This document shows, piece by piece, positions 34,775 through 46,173 of a stretch of DNA of 64,000 nt. Made by a program: the position numbers and the translations under genes. Below the pieces are notes generated by a model, which searched no databases, was not told the origin of the DNA, and saw only the letters and a program-made list of their open reading frames with translations. Every line of letters begins with the position of its first letter. The first letter of the stretch is position 1. The stretch comes from Flavobacteriaceae bacterium (lineage in GTDB: Bacteria; Bacteroidota; Bacteroidia; Flavobacteriales; Flavobacteriaceae). The stretch is taken from assembly GCA_947491985.1 (NCBI GenBank), contig CANLLR010000007.1, forward strand, positions 1-64,000, given 5' to 3'.

Positions 34775-35314
34775 TTAAAAGAGTGTTAGGATTGCTATAA
34801 CAACTGCATCTAAAATTTTAGGGCCATTTACAGGTCCAAAAATCTCACTAAACCAACATGCAATCTGCCACCATCTGCATCCTTCTCCATCACCTCTCAG
34901 CACTGTTGTTGTATATGGATTAAAATCTCCAGTTGTCCCTCCAAAAATTTCAATTCCAGAAGATTTTATATCTTTTTTTAAATTTTCATTGTGTAATAAA
35001 GTAACTGCTGCCATTTCTTTGCCAGAATACGATTTTATTATCGCGGCATCTGTAGTTTTATTAGCAATTAAATTATACGATGCTTGTAATAATGCGTGTC
35101 CTTCTTGAGTAGTTTTTGAAAGCCAGGTTCCACAAACTATTTTTTCAAAATCGTTAAAGTCTTTTGCTTTTGCATAAGCTGGTTTCATTGAGTTAGTGAA
35201 TGAAAACATTGCGTTCGCTAATTGTAATCTTACACTTTCTTGAGTGTTTCTTTGAGCATTTCCGTTTAACGAAAATAAAATAATAGCAATTAAGCCAAAT
35301 ACTAATTTTTTCAT
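34775..35314 (-). CDS. Hypothetical secreted protein with Trp/Cys C-terminal tail
   Basis: A 179-residue exported protein (signal peptide 1-20, NGNAQ). The helical body (about 25-135) contains a lone cysteine. The tail is different: GEGCRWWQIACWFSEIFG (about 142-159) followed by a hydrophobic helix to the C-terminus (ILDAVVIAILTLF). Two cysteines six residues apart and four aromatic residues make it look like a membrane-active or membrane-inserting end. I do not recognise the family. It is the first gene of the four-gene secreted cluster and has a 364-bp upstream gap. No immunity-like or transporter gene specific to it was found. Confidence 0.7.
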   Translation of the reverse strand: MKKLVFGLIAIILFSLNGNAQRNTQESVRLQLANAMFSFTNSMKPAYAKAKDFNDFEKIVCGTWLSKTTQEGHALLQASYNLIANKTTDAAIIKSYSGKEMAAVTLLHNENLKKDIKSSGIEIFGGTTGDFNPYTTTVLRGDGEGCRWWQIACWFSEIFGPVNGPKILDAVVIAILTLF

Positions 35315-35640
35315 GATTATATAATTTTTAATTATTTACAATCCTACTCTGTGTCGTCGAAAACATAATAAAGTAAGGCTGTTTTTTTGGGTTAGTTTGG
35401 TCGTACAATTTGTTACATAACTAACATTTATAAAAGGAACAAAAGGTTTCTATTAGTAAGGAATCAAAAAATTAGAAAAGCATTTTTCGCCTTTTAAGAT
35501 GGCTAATCTTATGCATCGCCCGCATTTTATTTTCACGATTTAATTTGTTATAGTGTAAAAGTAGCGAGTGGTTTTTAATAAAAATTACAGTTTTTCTGTA
35601 CATTTTTAAAAAACAGCATTTTATCCAAAAGGTATAAATG
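35315..35640. other. Intergenic stretch without a gene
   Basis: Apart from the rpoN terminator at its right end, this 326-bp AT-rich stretch shows no open frame with coding character, no tRNA and no strong inverted repeat. It must hold the promoter of the 34775-35314 gene; the nearest -7-like string on the minus strand (TAGGATTG, 35340-35347) has one mismatch and no good -33 partner. Confidence 0.6.
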
Positions 35641-35670
35641 AAAAAGACGAACCTTACAGTTCGCCTTTTT
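35641..35670 (-). terminator. Terminator after rpoN
   Basis: Read leftward, GGCGAAC (35659-35665) pairs with GTTCGTC (35646-35652), with one mismatch, followed by TTTTT (35641-35645). It sits 9 bp past the rpoN stop. Confidence 0.7.
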
Positions 35671-35678
35671 TTATATTC

Positions 35679-37145
35679 TTACATCTTCTTCCGCATTCTC
35701 GCCACCGGGATATCGAGTTGTTCTCTATATTTGGCAATGGTTCGACGCGCAATTGGATAGCCTTTTTCTTTTAAAATATCAGCCAATTGATCGTCGGGAA
35801 GTGGTTTGTGTTTGTCTTCGGCTTCAATTACGTTTTGTAGTATTTTTTTAATTTCGAGTGTCGAAACGTCTTCTCCTTGGTCGTTTTTCATCGCTTCTGA
35901 GAAGAATTCCTTAATCAATTTGGTGCCATATGGCGTATCAACATATTTACTATTCGCAACTCGCGAAACGGTCGAAATATCCAAACCAACCATGTCGGCA
36001 ATGTCTTTCAAAATCATCGGTTTCATTGAGGTTTCTTCACCGTCAAGGAAAAATTCTTCTTGAAAATGCATGATGGCATTCATCGTAACAAAAAGCGTTT
36101 CCTGACGTTGTTTGATGGCGTCAATAAACCATTTTGCTGAGTCAAGCTTTTGCTTAATGAACTGCACAGCGTCTTTTTGCGAATGCGATTTATCACGCGA
36201 ATCCTTGTACGTTTGCAGCATTTCTTGGTAATCTTTAGAAACGTGCAACGAAGGGGCATTTCTTCCGTTAAGCGTCAACTCTAACTCACCATCGATAATT
36301 CGAATGGCAAAATCGGGCACGACATGTTCGGTCATTTTATTGTTTCCGGTAAATGCACCACCTGGTTTTGGATTTAGTTTTTCTATTTCTTCAATGGTTT
36401 TTTTAAGTTGCTCTTGAGAAACACTATATTTTTGAAGTAATTTATCGTAATGTTTTTTGGTAAAAGCATCAAATTGGTTTTCAATGATATTGATGGCCAA
36501 AGCAACGTATTCTGTTGGTGTTTTGTGTTTCAATTGTAACAACAAGCACTCTTGTAAATCGCGTGCACCCACGCCCGAAGGTTCTAATTCGTGCACAATA
36601 TGAAGGACTTTTTCTACTGTTTTTTCATCAGTATAAATTCCTTGCGTAAACGCCATATCGTCGACAATGTCTTGAATGGTACGGCGAATATAACCCATGT
36701 CATCAATGCTTCCTACCAAAAATTCGGCAATTTCTCTATCCGAATCATTTAAAATAAAAGTATTTAATTGATTGATTAAATCTTGGTGAAAGCTTACAGG
36801 TGCTGACAATGGTGATTCTCTATCGTCGTCATCGTCGCTGTAATTATTGGATTGCGTTTTGTAATCGGGAGTTTCGTCATTGCTTAAATATTCGTCGATG
36901 TTGATGTCTTCTGCATCGATGTTTTCGCTGCCTTCATAATCATCGTATTCGTCATTGTTGTCAAACTCGTCTTTTTCGAATATTTCTTCCTCGTCTTTAC
37001 CGGTTTCGAGTGCCGGATTTTCATTCATTTCTTCTAACAAACGTTGTTCAAATGCTTGCGTAGGCAATTGAATTAACTTCATCAACTGAATTTGTTGAGG
37101 CGATAATTTTTGCGATAATTTGAACTGTAAGTTTTGTTTAAGCAT
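35679..37145 (-). CDS. rpoN: RNA polymerase sigma-54 factor
   Basis: A 488-residue sigma-54. N-terminal region I (1-50) is Gln/Leu-rich as expected (LSQKLSPQQIQLMKLIQLP), followed by a strongly acidic region II (about 55-110) with Asp/Glu/Asn runs. The core-binding domain is at about 120-300 and the DNA-binding domain carries the RpoN box ARRTIAKYRE (about 466-475). It directs transcription from -24/-12 promoters and needs an AAA+ activator; none is in this window. The start fits the conserved LKQNLQFKLSQKL block. It follows asnS by 81 bp on the same strand. Confidence 0.96.
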   Translation of the reverse strand: MLKQNLQFKLSQKLSPQQIQLMKLIQLPTQAFEQRLLEEMNENPALETGKDEEEIFEKDEFDNNDEYDDYEGSENIDAEDINIDEYLSNDETPDYKTQSNNYSDDDDDRESPLSAPVSFHQDLINQLNTFILNDSDREIAEFLVGSIDDMGYIRRTIQDIVDDMAFTQGIYTDEKTVEKVLHIVHELEPSGVGARDLQECLLLQLKHKTPTEYVALAINIIENQFDAFTKKHYDKLLQKYSVSQEQLKKTIEEIEKLNPKPGGAFTGNNKMTEHVVPDFAIRIIDGELELTLNGRNAPSLHVSKDYQEMLQTYKDSRDKSHSQKDAVQFIKQKLDSAKWFIDAIKQRQETLFVTMNAIMHFQEEFFLDGEETSMKPMILKDIADMVGLDISTVSRVANSKYVDTPYGTKLIKEFFSEAMKNDQGEDVSTLEIKKILQNVIEAEDKHKPLPDDQLADILKEKGYPIARRTIAKYREQLDIPVARMRKKM

Positions 37146-37226
37146 TTTTTGTTTATTTTGTTATTCGGTAACTTGGTTATTTGTAATCCTCGAATCAACA
37201 AATAACTAAATTAACAAATCAACTTC

Positions 37227-38660
37227 TTAAAATTCTGCATTTTGTGGTGTACGTGGAAACGGAATCACATCTCTAATATTACTCATTCCCGTTACAAACA
37301 ACACCAATCTCTCAAATCCTAATCCGAAGCCCGAATGAACAGCACTTCCAAATCGGCGTGTATCCAAATACCACCATAATTCTTCTTGATCAATGCCGAG
37401 GACTTTCATTTTTTCAAGCAATACTTCGTAGCGCTCTTCTCTTTGAGAGCCACCTACGATTTCACCAATACCTGGAAATAAAATATCCATGGCACGAACG
37501 GTTTTCCCGTCTTCGTTCAACCGCATGTAAAACGCTTTAATGTTGGCTGGATAATCAAATAAAATCACGGGACATTTGAAGTGTTTTTCTACTAAATATC
37601 GTTCGTGTTCACTTTGTAAATCGGCGCCCCATTCGTTAATGATATAATTGAATTTTTTCTTTTTATTCGGATTTGATTCACGTAAAATGTCTATTGCTTC
37701 TGTGTACGAAACGCGTTTGAAATTGGTTGACAATACAAAATTCAATTTTTCCAACAACCCCATTTCACTTCGCTCAGCTTGAGGTTTCGATTTTTCTTCT
37801 TCTAATAAACGTCCTTCTAAAAACTTTAAATCGTCTTGACATTTGTCCATCGTATATTTAATTACGAATTGGATAAAATCTTCTGCCAAATCCATATTGT
37901 CGTTCAAGTCATTGAAAGCCACTTCGGGTTCGATCATCCAAAACTCGGCCAAATGGCGCGAAGTGTTTGAATTCTCGGCACGAAATGTAGGTCCGAAGGT
38001 ATAAATCTGACCCAATGCCATGGCAAAAGTTTCGCCTTCTAATTGACCTGAAACCGTTAAATTCGTTTCTTTTCCGAAGAAATCTTCTTTGTAATTTACT
38101 TTTCCGTCTTCAGTTCGAGGTGTGTTATCAAAAGGCAAAGCAGTCACTTTAAACATCTCGCCAGCACCTTCAGCATCCGAACCGGTAATAATTGGCGTGT
38201 TTACATACACAAAGCCTTTTTCTTGGAAATAAGTATGGACAGCATGAGCCAACACCGAACGCACGCGCATGATAGCTCCAAAAGCATTGGTTCGAACACG
38301 TAAATGCGCGTTTTCACGTAAAAATTCTAGTGAATGTTTTTTGGGTTGCATCGGAAATTTTTCCGCATCTGAATCGCCCAAAATTTCCAATTGCGACACT
38401 TGAATTTCGTATTTCTGTCCCGCGCCTTTGCTTTCTACTAATTCACCAATAACTGAAATAGCAGCGCCCGTTGTGATTCTTTTCAACGTTTCTTCGGGTG
38501 TGTTTTCAAAATCGACAACACATTGAATATTGTTAATGGTCGAACCATCGTTCAACGCAATAAATTGATTATTTCTAAAAGTTCTTACCCATCCTTTTGC
38601 ATTTACTTCATGAAGTGTTTTGGTACTGTTGAGTAAGTCTTTAACCTTTGTATGTTTCAT
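37227..38660 (-). CDS. asnS: Asparaginyl-tRNA synthetase
   Basis: A 477-residue class IIb synthetase charging tRNA-Asn. N-terminal OB-fold anticodon domain at about 1-115, catalytic domain with motif 2 ([21 protein letters not shown], read in parts, near 226-246) and motif 3 ([13 protein letters not shown] near 450). The length equals bacterial AsnRS, and the AHLRVRT motif before the catalytic domain is typical. Its presence means asparagine need not be made on the tRNA. A TATATTTG -7 box lies just upstream on the minus strand (38680-38687) but without a clear -33. It is 29 bp downstream of the MMPL exporter gene. Confidence 0.96.
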   Translation of the reverse strand: MKHTKVKDLLNSTKTLHEVNAKGWVRTFRNNQFIALNDGSTINNIQCVVDFENTPEETLKRITTGAAISVIGELVESKGAGQKYEIQVSQLEILGDSDAEKFPMQPKKHSLEFLRENAHLRVRTNAFGAIMRVRSVLAHAVHTYFQEKGFVYVNTPIITGSDAEGAGEMFKVTALPFDNTPRTEDGKVNYKEDFFGKETNLTVSGQLEGETFAMALGQIYTFGPTFRAENSNTSRHLAEFWMIEPEVAFNDLNDNMDLAEDFIQFVIKYTMDKCQDDLKFLEGRLLEEEKSKPQAERSEMGLLEKLNFVLSTNFKRVSYTEAIDILRESNPNKKKKFNYIINEWGADLQSEHERYLVEKHFKCPVILFDYPANIKAFYMRLNEDGKTVRAMDILFPGIGEIVGGSQREERYEVLLEKMKVLGIDQEELWWYLDTRRFGSAVHSGFGLGFERLVLFVTGMSNIRDVIPFPRTPQNAEF

Positions 38661-38689
38661 TTTGTATCTAATTATAATGCAAATATAAA

Positions 38690-41110
38690 TTAATTATTTT
38701 TCTTTTCTAGTGCGTCTAGTTCTTCGTCGGTGTGTTCTAAAATGTCGATGGTTGGCGCAATAAATTCTTGTTCGTTAGCAAGCGTTTTATTCAATGTTAA
38801 AACCAATGATGGAAGCAACACCAAATTCGACAACATTCCAAAAAACAAGGTCAAAGCTACCAAGCCACCTAATGCAATTGTTCCACCAAAACTCGATAAC
38901 ATGAATACCGAGAATCCAAAAAACAAAACGATAGAGGTGTAAAACATGCTAATTCCAGCATCTTCAAAAGTGGCAAAAACCGATTTTTTTATGCGCCATT
39001 CGTTTCGTGACAATTCCAATCGGTATTGTGCCAAAAATCGTAAGGTGTCGTCTACCGACATTCCGAAAGCAATTCCGAAAACCAAGATAGTTGACGGTTT
39101 TAAAGGAATTCCCATAAATCCCATCAATCCAGCGGTCATAATCAACGGCAATAAATTCGGAATAATAGAAACCAAAATCATTTTGAAAGAGCGAAACATA
39201 ATGGCCACCAAACCCGCCGTTATTAAAAAGGCAAAAAGCAACGACGATAACAAATTGTCGAGTAAATATTTGGTACCTTTTTGAAATACGGATGCTTTGC
39301 CTGTAATGATGACATTGTATTTGGGCGAAGGGAAAAGCTTATTGATTTTGTGTCGAAGTTGTTGTTCGATGGCATCCATTTTTTCGCCGTTTTCATCTTT
39401 AATGAACGTCGTAATTCGTGCCACACTTCCATCGTTAGAGACATAACTTTTGAACTGATTTCCTTTCGATTTGTCTAATGAATTTTTGATGTAGGGTAAA
39501 ATAAACGCTTCTTCTTGTGAGGTTGGCAATGCGAAAAATTCGGGATTTCCGTTGTAATACGCTTGTTTGAAACTTTTGGCGACGCCTACAATCGATAATG
39601 GTTTTGAAAGTTCCGGAATGTCGGTTATGGTTTCTTCCAAATCCTCCATACGGCGTAAATTGGTCAATCGCATCGCACCGTTTTTCTTTTTGGTATCAAT
39701 CATGATTTCCAATGGCATTACCCCGTCAAACTCTTTTTCGAAGAATCGAATGTCATCAAAAAAGGCTGTTTTCTTGGGCATGTCTTCGATTAAGCTTCCC
39801 GAAATTCGTATTTCATAAATTCCGATAATTCCAAAAACCAACAAAATTACTGCGGTAACATATACGCCAACTCGATTGAATTTTACGGTGTTAATTATCC
39901 AATTCATGAAAGAAGTTAAATATTCTCTTTCTAAATGACCCAAATGTCTAGGAATAGGCGACGGAATGTAGCTGAAGAAAATCGGAATAATAATCAAACA
40001 AAGCAAGTAAATGGCAATGATATTGATTGATGTCACTACACCAAACTCGGATAATAACGTGTTGTTGGTTGCTATAAATGTTGCAAAACCAAACGCCGTT
40101 GTTAAGTTGGTCATTAAAGTTGCTGTCCCGGTTTTGGTGATTACGCGCTGTAACGCTTTGGCTTTGTTGGCATGCTTTTGGTATTCTTGATGGTATTTGT
40201 TGATAAAGAAAATACAATTCGGGATTCCGATTACGATAACTAAAGTCGGAACCAATGCGGTTAAAACGGTGATTTCATATCCTAGCAAGGCTAAAATACC
40301 AAACGACCACATTACACCAATGATTACAATAACAAGAGATATAAGTGTGGCTCTAAAGGAACGAAAGAAAAAGAAAAAAATCAACGACGTAATGAGCAAG
40401 GCAGCACCAATAAACAGTCCAATTTCGTCTACTATCGTTTTTGCGTTTAAGGTACGAATGTAAGGCATTCCCGATGTATGCAAATCAACGCCAGTGTCTT
40501 TTTCAAACCTGTCAATTTTAGGAATAAACGTCTTTAAAACGTATTCTTTTCGGGTAATTGTATTAACAATTTTCTTGTCGAGATAAACGGCAGAACGAAT
40601 AGCACCCGATTTTTTATTGAACAACAATCCTTCGTAAAAAGGCATTTTAGTGAACAAATCGGATTTGACAGTTTGCAAATACACTTCATTTTGAATTTTA
40701 GTTTTGTCGACTAAAGGATGTAATTCAAACGTTTGTAACGCATCGTTTTTGGTTAGTTTTTGAAGATTGTCGACCGAAATGACTAACTCAATTTCTTTAT
40801 CCGATTGCAAGCTGGCCATTAATTCACGCCACTTTTTATACACATCTGGCGTAAATAATTTTTTATCTTTTGTTGCAATAACAATCATATTTCCCTCTTC
40901 ACCAAAATTTTTAAGAAAGAGATTGTAGTCTACATTTACTTTGTCGTCTGCAGGAATCAAATTGGCTTCGGTATGCGTAAATTTCAAATCCTTCCATTGA
41001 AAAGCAAATAGAACGGTCATAACAATAACCGAGCACAAGAGAACAATTCTATTCCTAAGGATTATCCGAGCAATAAATTCCCAAAAACCGATACCTAATA
41101 ATTTTTTCAT
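38690..41110 (-). CDS. MMPL/RND superfamily exporter
   Basis: An 806-residue membrane protein with 12 predicted helices and two large extracytoplasmic loops, the layout of MMPL-type RND exporters and their sterol-sensing-domain relatives. TM1 is at about 23-40; the clusters near 220-400 and 620-780 form the two halves. The helix-4-like [15 protein letters not shown] and the second-half [18 protein letters not shown] match the usual conserved segments. These proteins often export lipids or hopanoids; no lipid-synthesis gene adjoins here. A good promoter precedes it. The C-terminus is a short acidic cytoplasmic tail. Confidence 0.88.
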   Translation of the reverse strand: MKKLLGIGFWEFIARIILRNRIVLLCSVIVMTVLFAFQWKDLKFTHTEANLIPADDKVNVDYNLFLKNFGEEGNMIVIATKDKKLFTPDVYKKWRELMASLQSDKEIELVISVDNLQKLTKNDALQTFELHPLVDKTKIQNEVYLQTVKSDLFTKMPFYEGLLFNKKSGAIRSAVYLDKKIVNTITRKEYVLKTFIPKIDRFEKDTGVDLHTSGMPYIRTLNAKTIVDEIGLFIGAALLITSLIFFFFFRSFRATLISLVIVIIGVMWSFGILALLGYEITVLTALVPTLVIVIGIPNCIFFINKYHQEYQKHANKAKALQRVITKTGTATLMTNLTTAFGFATFIATNNTLLSEFGVVTSINIIAIYLLCLIIIPIFFSYIPSPIPRHLGHLEREYLTSFMNWIINTVKFNRVGVYVTAVILLVFGIIGIYEIRISGSLIEDMPKKTAFFDDIRFFEKEFDGVMPLEIMIDTKKKNGAMRLTNLRRMEDLEETITDIPELSKPLSIVGVAKSFKQAYYNGNPEFFALPTSQEEAFILPYIKNSLDKSKGNQFKSYVSNDGSVARITTFIKDENGEKMDAIEQQLRHKINKLFPSPKYNVIITGKASVFQKGTKYLLDNLLSSLLFAFLITAGLVAIMFRSFKMILVSIIPNLLPLIMTAGLMGFMGIPLKPSTILVFGIAFGMSVDDTLRFLAQYRLELSRNEWRIKKSVFATFEDAGISMFYTSIVLFFGFSVFMLSSFGGTIALGGLVALTLFFGMLSNLVLLPSLVLTLNKTLANEQEFIAPTIDILEHTDEELDALEKKNN

Positions 41111-41131
41111 TGGAAGATTTCAAAACGAGTG

Positions 41132-41159
41132 CAAAGGTAATCAAAACCTCTTAAAACAA
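41132..41159 (-). promoter_or_regulatory. Probable promoter of the MMPL exporter gene
   Basis: On the minus strand TTG (41157-41159), 17 bp, then TACCTTTG (41132-41139) fits the flavobacterial consensus, 22 bp upstream of the ATG at 41110. Confidence 0.6.
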
Positions 41160-41300
41160 CAGTACGCAACGTTAAGTTTTGAAGGTCAATTCGCATCATT
41201 ATTGGCTCATTAAAATTTACATTAAAAATACACCAATCTGACAATTTATGATGAAGTTTTTCTCATATTTGTAACTGCTTTTAAAAAGAGTCAGTTGGGT

Positions 41301-43577
41301 ATGAAGAATTTAAAAAATACTATTTTTTATTTGGTTGTAACCGGAGGTTTTACTGCTTTGATGTATTGGATTGTTTCTAAAGGAAAAGCTTTAGAAATTG
41401 GCAGAGAAGTGGTTGTGCCGTCTTCAAATGACACCTTACTTGAACAGTTTTTAACATCGTTACAACATAATTTACAACATCCATTAGCCATTCTTTTGCT
41501 GCAAATAATCACGATTATTATTGTTGCGCGTTTTTTTGGTTGGATTTTTAGAAAGATTGGACAACCATCGGTAATTGGTGAAATTATAGCCGGAATATTT
41601 CTCGGTCCATCGCTCGTCGGAATGTATTTTCCAGAATATTCTTCGTTGTTATTTCCTGCAGCATCACTTGGTAATTTGCAATTTTTAAGTCAAATAGGAT
41701 TGATCCTTTTTATGTTTGTCATTGGAATGGAACTCGATTTGAAAGTACTCAAAAACAAGGCGAAAGAAGCTGTTGTTATCAGTCACGCCAGCATCGTGTT
41801 TCCGTTTGCATTGGGAATGGGATTGTCGTATTTTATTTACCATCAATTTGCGCCACAAGGTGTCGAGTTTTTATCGTTTAGTTTGTTCATGGGAATTGCC
41901 ATGAGCATCACTGCGTTTCCAGTTTTAGCACGAATTGTACAAGAACGAGGCATTCATAAAACAAAATTAGGAACGATAGTTATTACGTGCGCAGCTGCCG
42001 ACGACATCACTGCCTGGTGCATATTAGCAGCCGTTATTGCAATTGTAAAAGCCGGAACGTTTGCAAGCTCTCTTTACATCATGGCAATGGCTTTGGTATA
42101 TGTTTTAGCGATGTTGTATTTGGTAAAACCGTTCTTAAAAAAGGTCGGCGATTTGTATTCGAATCGAGACAGTATTAGTAAACCGGTTGTGGCTATCTTT
42201 TTATTGACGTTGATTATTTCATCATATTTAACAGAAATTATCGGAATTCACGCGTTGTTTGGTGCTTTTATGACCGGCGCAATCATGCCCGATATTGCAA
42301 AAATTAGAAATATTTTTATCGAAAAAGTAGAAGACGTTGCCGTGATTCTTTTATTGCCGTTGTTTTTTGTTTTTACAGGATTACGAACGGAAATAGGGTT
42401 AATCAACGATATATACCTTTGGAAAATAACAGGCGTAATTATTTTAGTTGCCGTTATCGGAAAATTTGTCGGAAGTGCTTTAGCGGCGCGTTTTGTGGGT
42501 CAGAATTGGCGCGATAGTTTAACTATAGGCGCTTTAATGAATACACGCGGTTTGATGGAATTGGTTGTGTTGAACATTGGGTATGAATTGGGTGTTTTGT
42601 CGCCTAAAATTTTTACGATGATGGTAATTATGGCTCTGTTAACCACGTTCATGACAGGTCCAGCATTGGATACTATCAACTACTTTTTCAAATCGAAAGA
42701 TTTGCTATTGCCAAAAGATTTGCTAAATTCTAAATTTAAAATTTTAATTTCTTTCGGAAATAATGAAAAAGGAAAATCGTTGTTGCGATTGGCCAATAGT
42801 TTTGTCAAAAAGCAAGAATCGAACACCAATATTACTGCGATGCATCTTATAGTAAGCGACGAAATGCACGCTTACAATATGGAAGAATACGAAAAGGAAA
42901 CCTTCGAACCCATTTATGAAGAGTCTAAAGTTTTGAATCAAGAAATTACTACCATTTTTAAAGCAGCCGTTGATATCGAAACGGACATTGCTGACATTGC
43001 GACGCGTGGCGATTATGATTTGGTTTTAGTAGGACTTGGTAAATCGATATTTGAAGGCTCGTTGTTGGGAAAAGTACTCGGTTTTACCACTCGAATCATT
43101 AATCCTGATCGGTTGTTGGATAAGTTCACTGGAAAGGAAGGCTTGTTCGAAAATTCGCCTTTTGACGAAAGAACACGTTTGATAATTTCCAAAAGTAAAA
43201 ATCCGCTTGGCATCTTAATTGACAAAGATTTACACGCGGTGAACGAAGTTTACATTCCGATTTTCAACAATGATGATTTGTTTTTAACTTCGTATGCTAA
43301 AAAATTAATCTATAACAACAACTCGAAAATTACGTTCTTAAGCTTTAACAATAAAAGTAACATGCCCTCTTTTGAAGAAGCCATGGCGTATTTGCAAAAC
43401 AAATACCCAGACAACGTTGCTATCGAAAGTGAAAGTGAATTTAAAGCGGGCTTTTTTGCCAAACAAGATTTAATGATGATTAGTTTGGAGAGCTGGAAGA
43501 ACTTAGTCGATTCGCAACCTGCTTGGTTAAGTAATGTGCCGTCAACCTTAATTATTAAGCCGAAACCAGAGAATTAA
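41301..43577 (+). CDS. Cation:proton antiporter (Kef-type/CPA2) with UspA-like C-terminus
   Basis: A 758-residue antiporter. A first helix (about 7-27) is followed by a Na+/H+ exchanger domain of about 12 helices (about 60-445), including [19 protein letters not shown], the discontinuous-helix [11 protein letters not shown] and the acidic [10 protein letters not shown] pair expected to carry ions. The C-terminal cytoplasmic part (about 475-755) looks like two universal-stress-protein-like halves ([39 protein letters not shown]) and may bind nucleotides. The ATG at 41301 is chosen over an in-frame TTG two codons upstream. It is divergent from the MMPL gene. Substrate cation (K+ or Na+) is not clear. 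Confidence 0.9.
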   Translation: MKNLKNTIFYLVVTGGFTALMYWIVSKGKALEIGREVVVPSSNDTLLEQFLTSLQHNLQHPLAILLLQIITIIIVARFFGWIFRKIGQPSVIGEIIAGIFLGPSLVGMYFPEYSSLLFPAASLGNLQFLSQIGLILFMFVIGMELDLKVLKNKAKEAVVISHASIVFPFALGMGLSYFIYHQFAPQGVEFLSFSLFMGIAMSITAFPVLARIVQERGIHKTKLGTIVITCAAADDITAWCILAAVIAIVKAGTFASSLYIMAMALVYVLAMLYLVKPFLKKVGDLYSNRDSISKPVVAIFLLTLIISSYLTEIIGIHALFGAFMTGAIMPDIAKIRNIFIEKVEDVAVILLLPLFFVFTGLRTEIGLINDIYLWKITGVIILVAVIGKFVGSALAARFVGQNWRDSLTIGALMNTRGLMELVVLNIGYELGVLSPKIFTMMVIMALLTTFMTGPALDTINYFFKSKDLLLPKDLLNSKFKILISFGNNEKGKSLLRLANSFVKKQESNTNITAMHLIVSDEMHAYNMEEYEKETFEPIYEESKVLNQEITTIFKAAVDIETDIADIATRGDYDLVLVGLGKSIFEGSLLGKVLGFTTRIINPDRLLDKFTGKEGLFENSPFDERTRLIISKSKNPLGILIDKDLHAVNEVYIPIFNNDDLFLTSYAKKLIYNNNSKITFLSFNNKSNMPSFEEAMAYLQNKYPDNVAIESESEFKAGFFAKQDLMMISLESWKNLVDSQPAWLSNVPSTLIIKPKPEN

Positions 43578-46061
43578 TTAAATTCCCAAATTTAAAACGT
43601 AGGCAATTTTTAACGCTAAATTATCTTCAAAACGCGGCAATCCGTTAGGGCCATAACGGTAAAAAAGAGTACATCCTAAGCCTTTATATATTTGATTGAT
43701 TTCGACACCACTTTCAATAAACCCTTTATCAAGTGTTTTGTATTCAAAATTCTGATGCTGTTCGGGTTTGTCCATATTTCCCCAGGCCAACCGCGTCACA
43801 ATCGAAAATTCGGGTTTGATTTTATATGCAATTCTTACTCGGTTAAACGTATGACGCGCTTGAAACGACGCATAATTATTCGAGAAAAACTCATTGAAAT
43901 ACATCGTTTCAAAACTGTTTTTTCCTGCAAAAGTAATTCGTTGTAACAAGGTTTCTCTATTTAAATTATTTGGCGCGATACTGTACAAATGCGTAATCGG
44001 AATATCGCCTGTTGCAATTCCGGCTTGAAAAATAAACGAAGAATTTTGTCCCGATAAATACGGAATGTCGTGTGCGATTTTAACATCAATTTTCGAAAAA
44101 TTAAAATCATTTCCTAACATATTCGGGATCGATTTGGTGTATTGAAATGAAAATTTCGGAAAACGCTTTTCATATTCGATTCGCCCAGTAGACGTTTGCA
44201 TGTAACCACTAAACGGATTCCACTGTAATGACAATTGTGCCGTTGTCATAGTGTAATTGCTATACATCGTATCTTTTGTCAAAAAGATATAATCAAAAAG
44301 CGGTTGAATTTCGCTTCTAGAAATACCAAAATAGGCTTCTACTTTCGGAATGTATTTGCTCTCTATAAAGGAAGAATAGGTTTTGATATTATAAAAAGTA
44401 GAAATGTTTATTGGGCGCGGATCGTAAATTCGGAAACGTTTTTGTTGCGTAGCAAATAAAATTTGGCCAATTTCATTCAAGTCATCAGAATACGAAACAC
44501 TGAGCCATGAATTGGTTTTTTTATCTAGTAAATAAGATGGTGTGATACCATATTTTAATTCACGATCTTTTAATCCGTAAGCACCAAAGAAACCGATTTT
44601 ATATTGCGATGATAATTTGGCATTGGTAACGCCACCAATTCCCAATCGGAATCCTTCGTAATTGTTGTATTTTATGATACTTTTTAAATCGATATCGACA
44701 ATTTTAAACGGAATAAAACCGTTGATGATTTTTTTTCCGAAAACTAATTTTTGTTCGATGTTTTCGACTCTTGAAATACTATCTAAAATAGCATATGTTG
44801 GGATTTTTCGAATATCAACTGTATCTTTTTTGAAGAAATTCCAATACGATTCGGGTTTTTTCATGATGTCTTCCATCACTTCCAATTTTATTTTTGGATC
44901 TTTAAAAGTAACGGGTTGGTTTATTTTTACATCATATGGAACCGATTCAATTTTTATGTACGTTTGATCGGAAGCATCTACTTTTAAGCGTTCTTTAGCG
45001 GATGCATCGAATTTTATTGTCGCACCAAGTAGTTTGATATTTTCAGAATTATTTCCTTTTATTACAGTAAAACTTCGCTTTTCGGGAAACCAAATTCCGT
45101 GTTCTTTTAAATAGCTAAACGAATACGTCGCATTAATATTGGCAACACCATAAATTCGGTAAAATGCTTTTGCAATAGCAAATGATTCGGCATCTACATA
45201 CAACAACCCACGCAAGCCATTTGAGTTTGGTTTTTTCGGTTGGAAATACACACTGTAAACGGATCTGTTTTGAATTTGTAAGGTGTCAATCACTTTAAAA
45301 ACGTACATTTTTCTACCTACACTCGATAGCGGATTGATGATTGGAATTTCAATAATGTGCATCGGATTATCATACACTGAGTACGATATCATTTTTAATC
45401 CAAGGTAATCGTATACCAATTGTTTCAACCCCGACATGCGTGTGGCAATTACGGTTTCTTTGGTGCCTTTGTGGTTGTGTTGAATCTGATTCACTTTTTC
45501 AATTTGGTACAAATGCTGTTTTTCTATGAATTTTTTGTACCGATAATTGGACGAATCGAGTTTGATTTTACGTCCGCCAAAAAGACGCTTCTTAACAATG
45601 GTGTCGATTTTACTGGTAATAGAATCGGGATTTGCCGTTACTAAAAGGTATTCGTAATTATTATATTCGAAAGAGGAAAGCGCTTTTTCGGGTTGGTTTT
45701 TAGGTTTGTTGTCAATTACTTTTTTTATGAGCAGATTGACTTCATTGTCTGAATAAATTTCGGTTTTTTTTAAAACTTCATTACGGATCATTTTTATTAG
45801 CAAAAAAGTCGCGTCTTTGCTTAAATAATAGTTTTTGTCGTAATAGCCTTTGTACGAACAAACAAGTGGTTTGTTGTTGTTTACTATTTCGATGGAAAAT
45901 TTTCCTTCCCAATCGGCGGCAATTATTTTGTTGTTGTAGGCTATTTTAGCAAATGCAACGGGAACAGTAGAATCAAAATCGATAATTTGACCTTGCATTA
46001 TTTTTTGCGAGAAAGTGCAACTACAATAAATAAGAAAGAGATAAATCCAAAAATTTCGCAT
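43578..46061 (-). CDS. DUF5686 family outer-membrane protein with carboxypeptidase-like domain
   Basis: An 827-residue exported protein: signal peptide (1-18), a carboxypeptidase-regulatory-like beta-sandwich (about 20-95; MQGQIIDFDSTVPVAFAKIAYNNK read in parts), and a long DUF5686-type region with a C-terminal beta-barrel ending in YVLNLGI. This layout is common in Bacteroidota, where the proteins are thought to be outer-membrane receptors or envelope components, but no substrate is known. Its stop codon lies directly against that of the convergent antiporter. It stands alone on its strand, with no SusD-like partner. Confidence 0.85.
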   Translation of the reverse strand: MRNFWIYLFLIYCSCTFSQKIMQGQIIDFDSTVPVAFAKIAYNNKIIAADWEGKFSIEIVNNNKPLVCSYKGYYDKNYYLSKDATFLLIKMIRNEVLKKTEIYSDNEVNLLIKKVIDNKPKNQPEKALSSFEYNNYEYLLVTANPDSITSKIDTIVKKRLFGGRKIKLDSSNYRYKKFIEKQHLYQIEKVNQIQHNHKGTKETVIATRMSGLKQLVYDYLGLKMISYSVYDNPMHIIEIPIINPLSSVGRKMYVFKVIDTLQIQNRSVYSVYFQPKKPNSNGLRGLLYVDAESFAIAKAFYRIYGVANINATYSFSYLKEHGIWFPEKRSFTVIKGNNSENIKLLGATIKFDASAKERLKVDASDQTYIKIESVPYDVKINQPVTFKDPKIKLEVMEDIMKKPESYWNFFKKDTVDIRKIPTYAILDSISRVENIEQKLVFGKKIINGFIPFKIVDIDLKSIIKYNNYEGFRLGIGGVTNAKLSSQYKIGFFGAYGLKDRELKYGITPSYLLDKKTNSWLSVSYSDDLNEIGQILFATQQKRFRIYDPRPINISTFYNIKTYSSFIESKYIPKVEAYFGISRSEIQPLFDYIFLTKDTMYSNYTMTTAQLSLQWNPFSGYMQTSTGRIEYEKRFPKFSFQYTKSIPNMLGNDFNFSKIDVKIAHDIPYLSGQNSSFIFQAGIATGDIPITHLYSIAPNNLNRETLLQRITFAGKNSFETMYFNEFFSNNYASFQARHTFNRVRIAYKIKPEFSIVTRLAWGNMDKPEQHQNFEYKTLDKGFIESGVEINQIYKGLGCTLFYRYGPNGLPRFEDNLALKIAYVLNLGI

Positions 46062-46173
46062 GTTCGCTTTTTAATTGCCCCACAAAAATAGGCATAAAAA
46101 AAACTGTCTCCTTATGCTTCTTTAAAAAAAACAGCTGAAAGACAGATTTTTAGTATAGTTTTAATGAAGTGCG

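Noticed and set aside
46090..46160. Terminator of frr formed by ACTGTCT / AGACAG
   Set aside because: The arms are short, the loop is long and the T-tract position is poor in both directions, so I could not support it.
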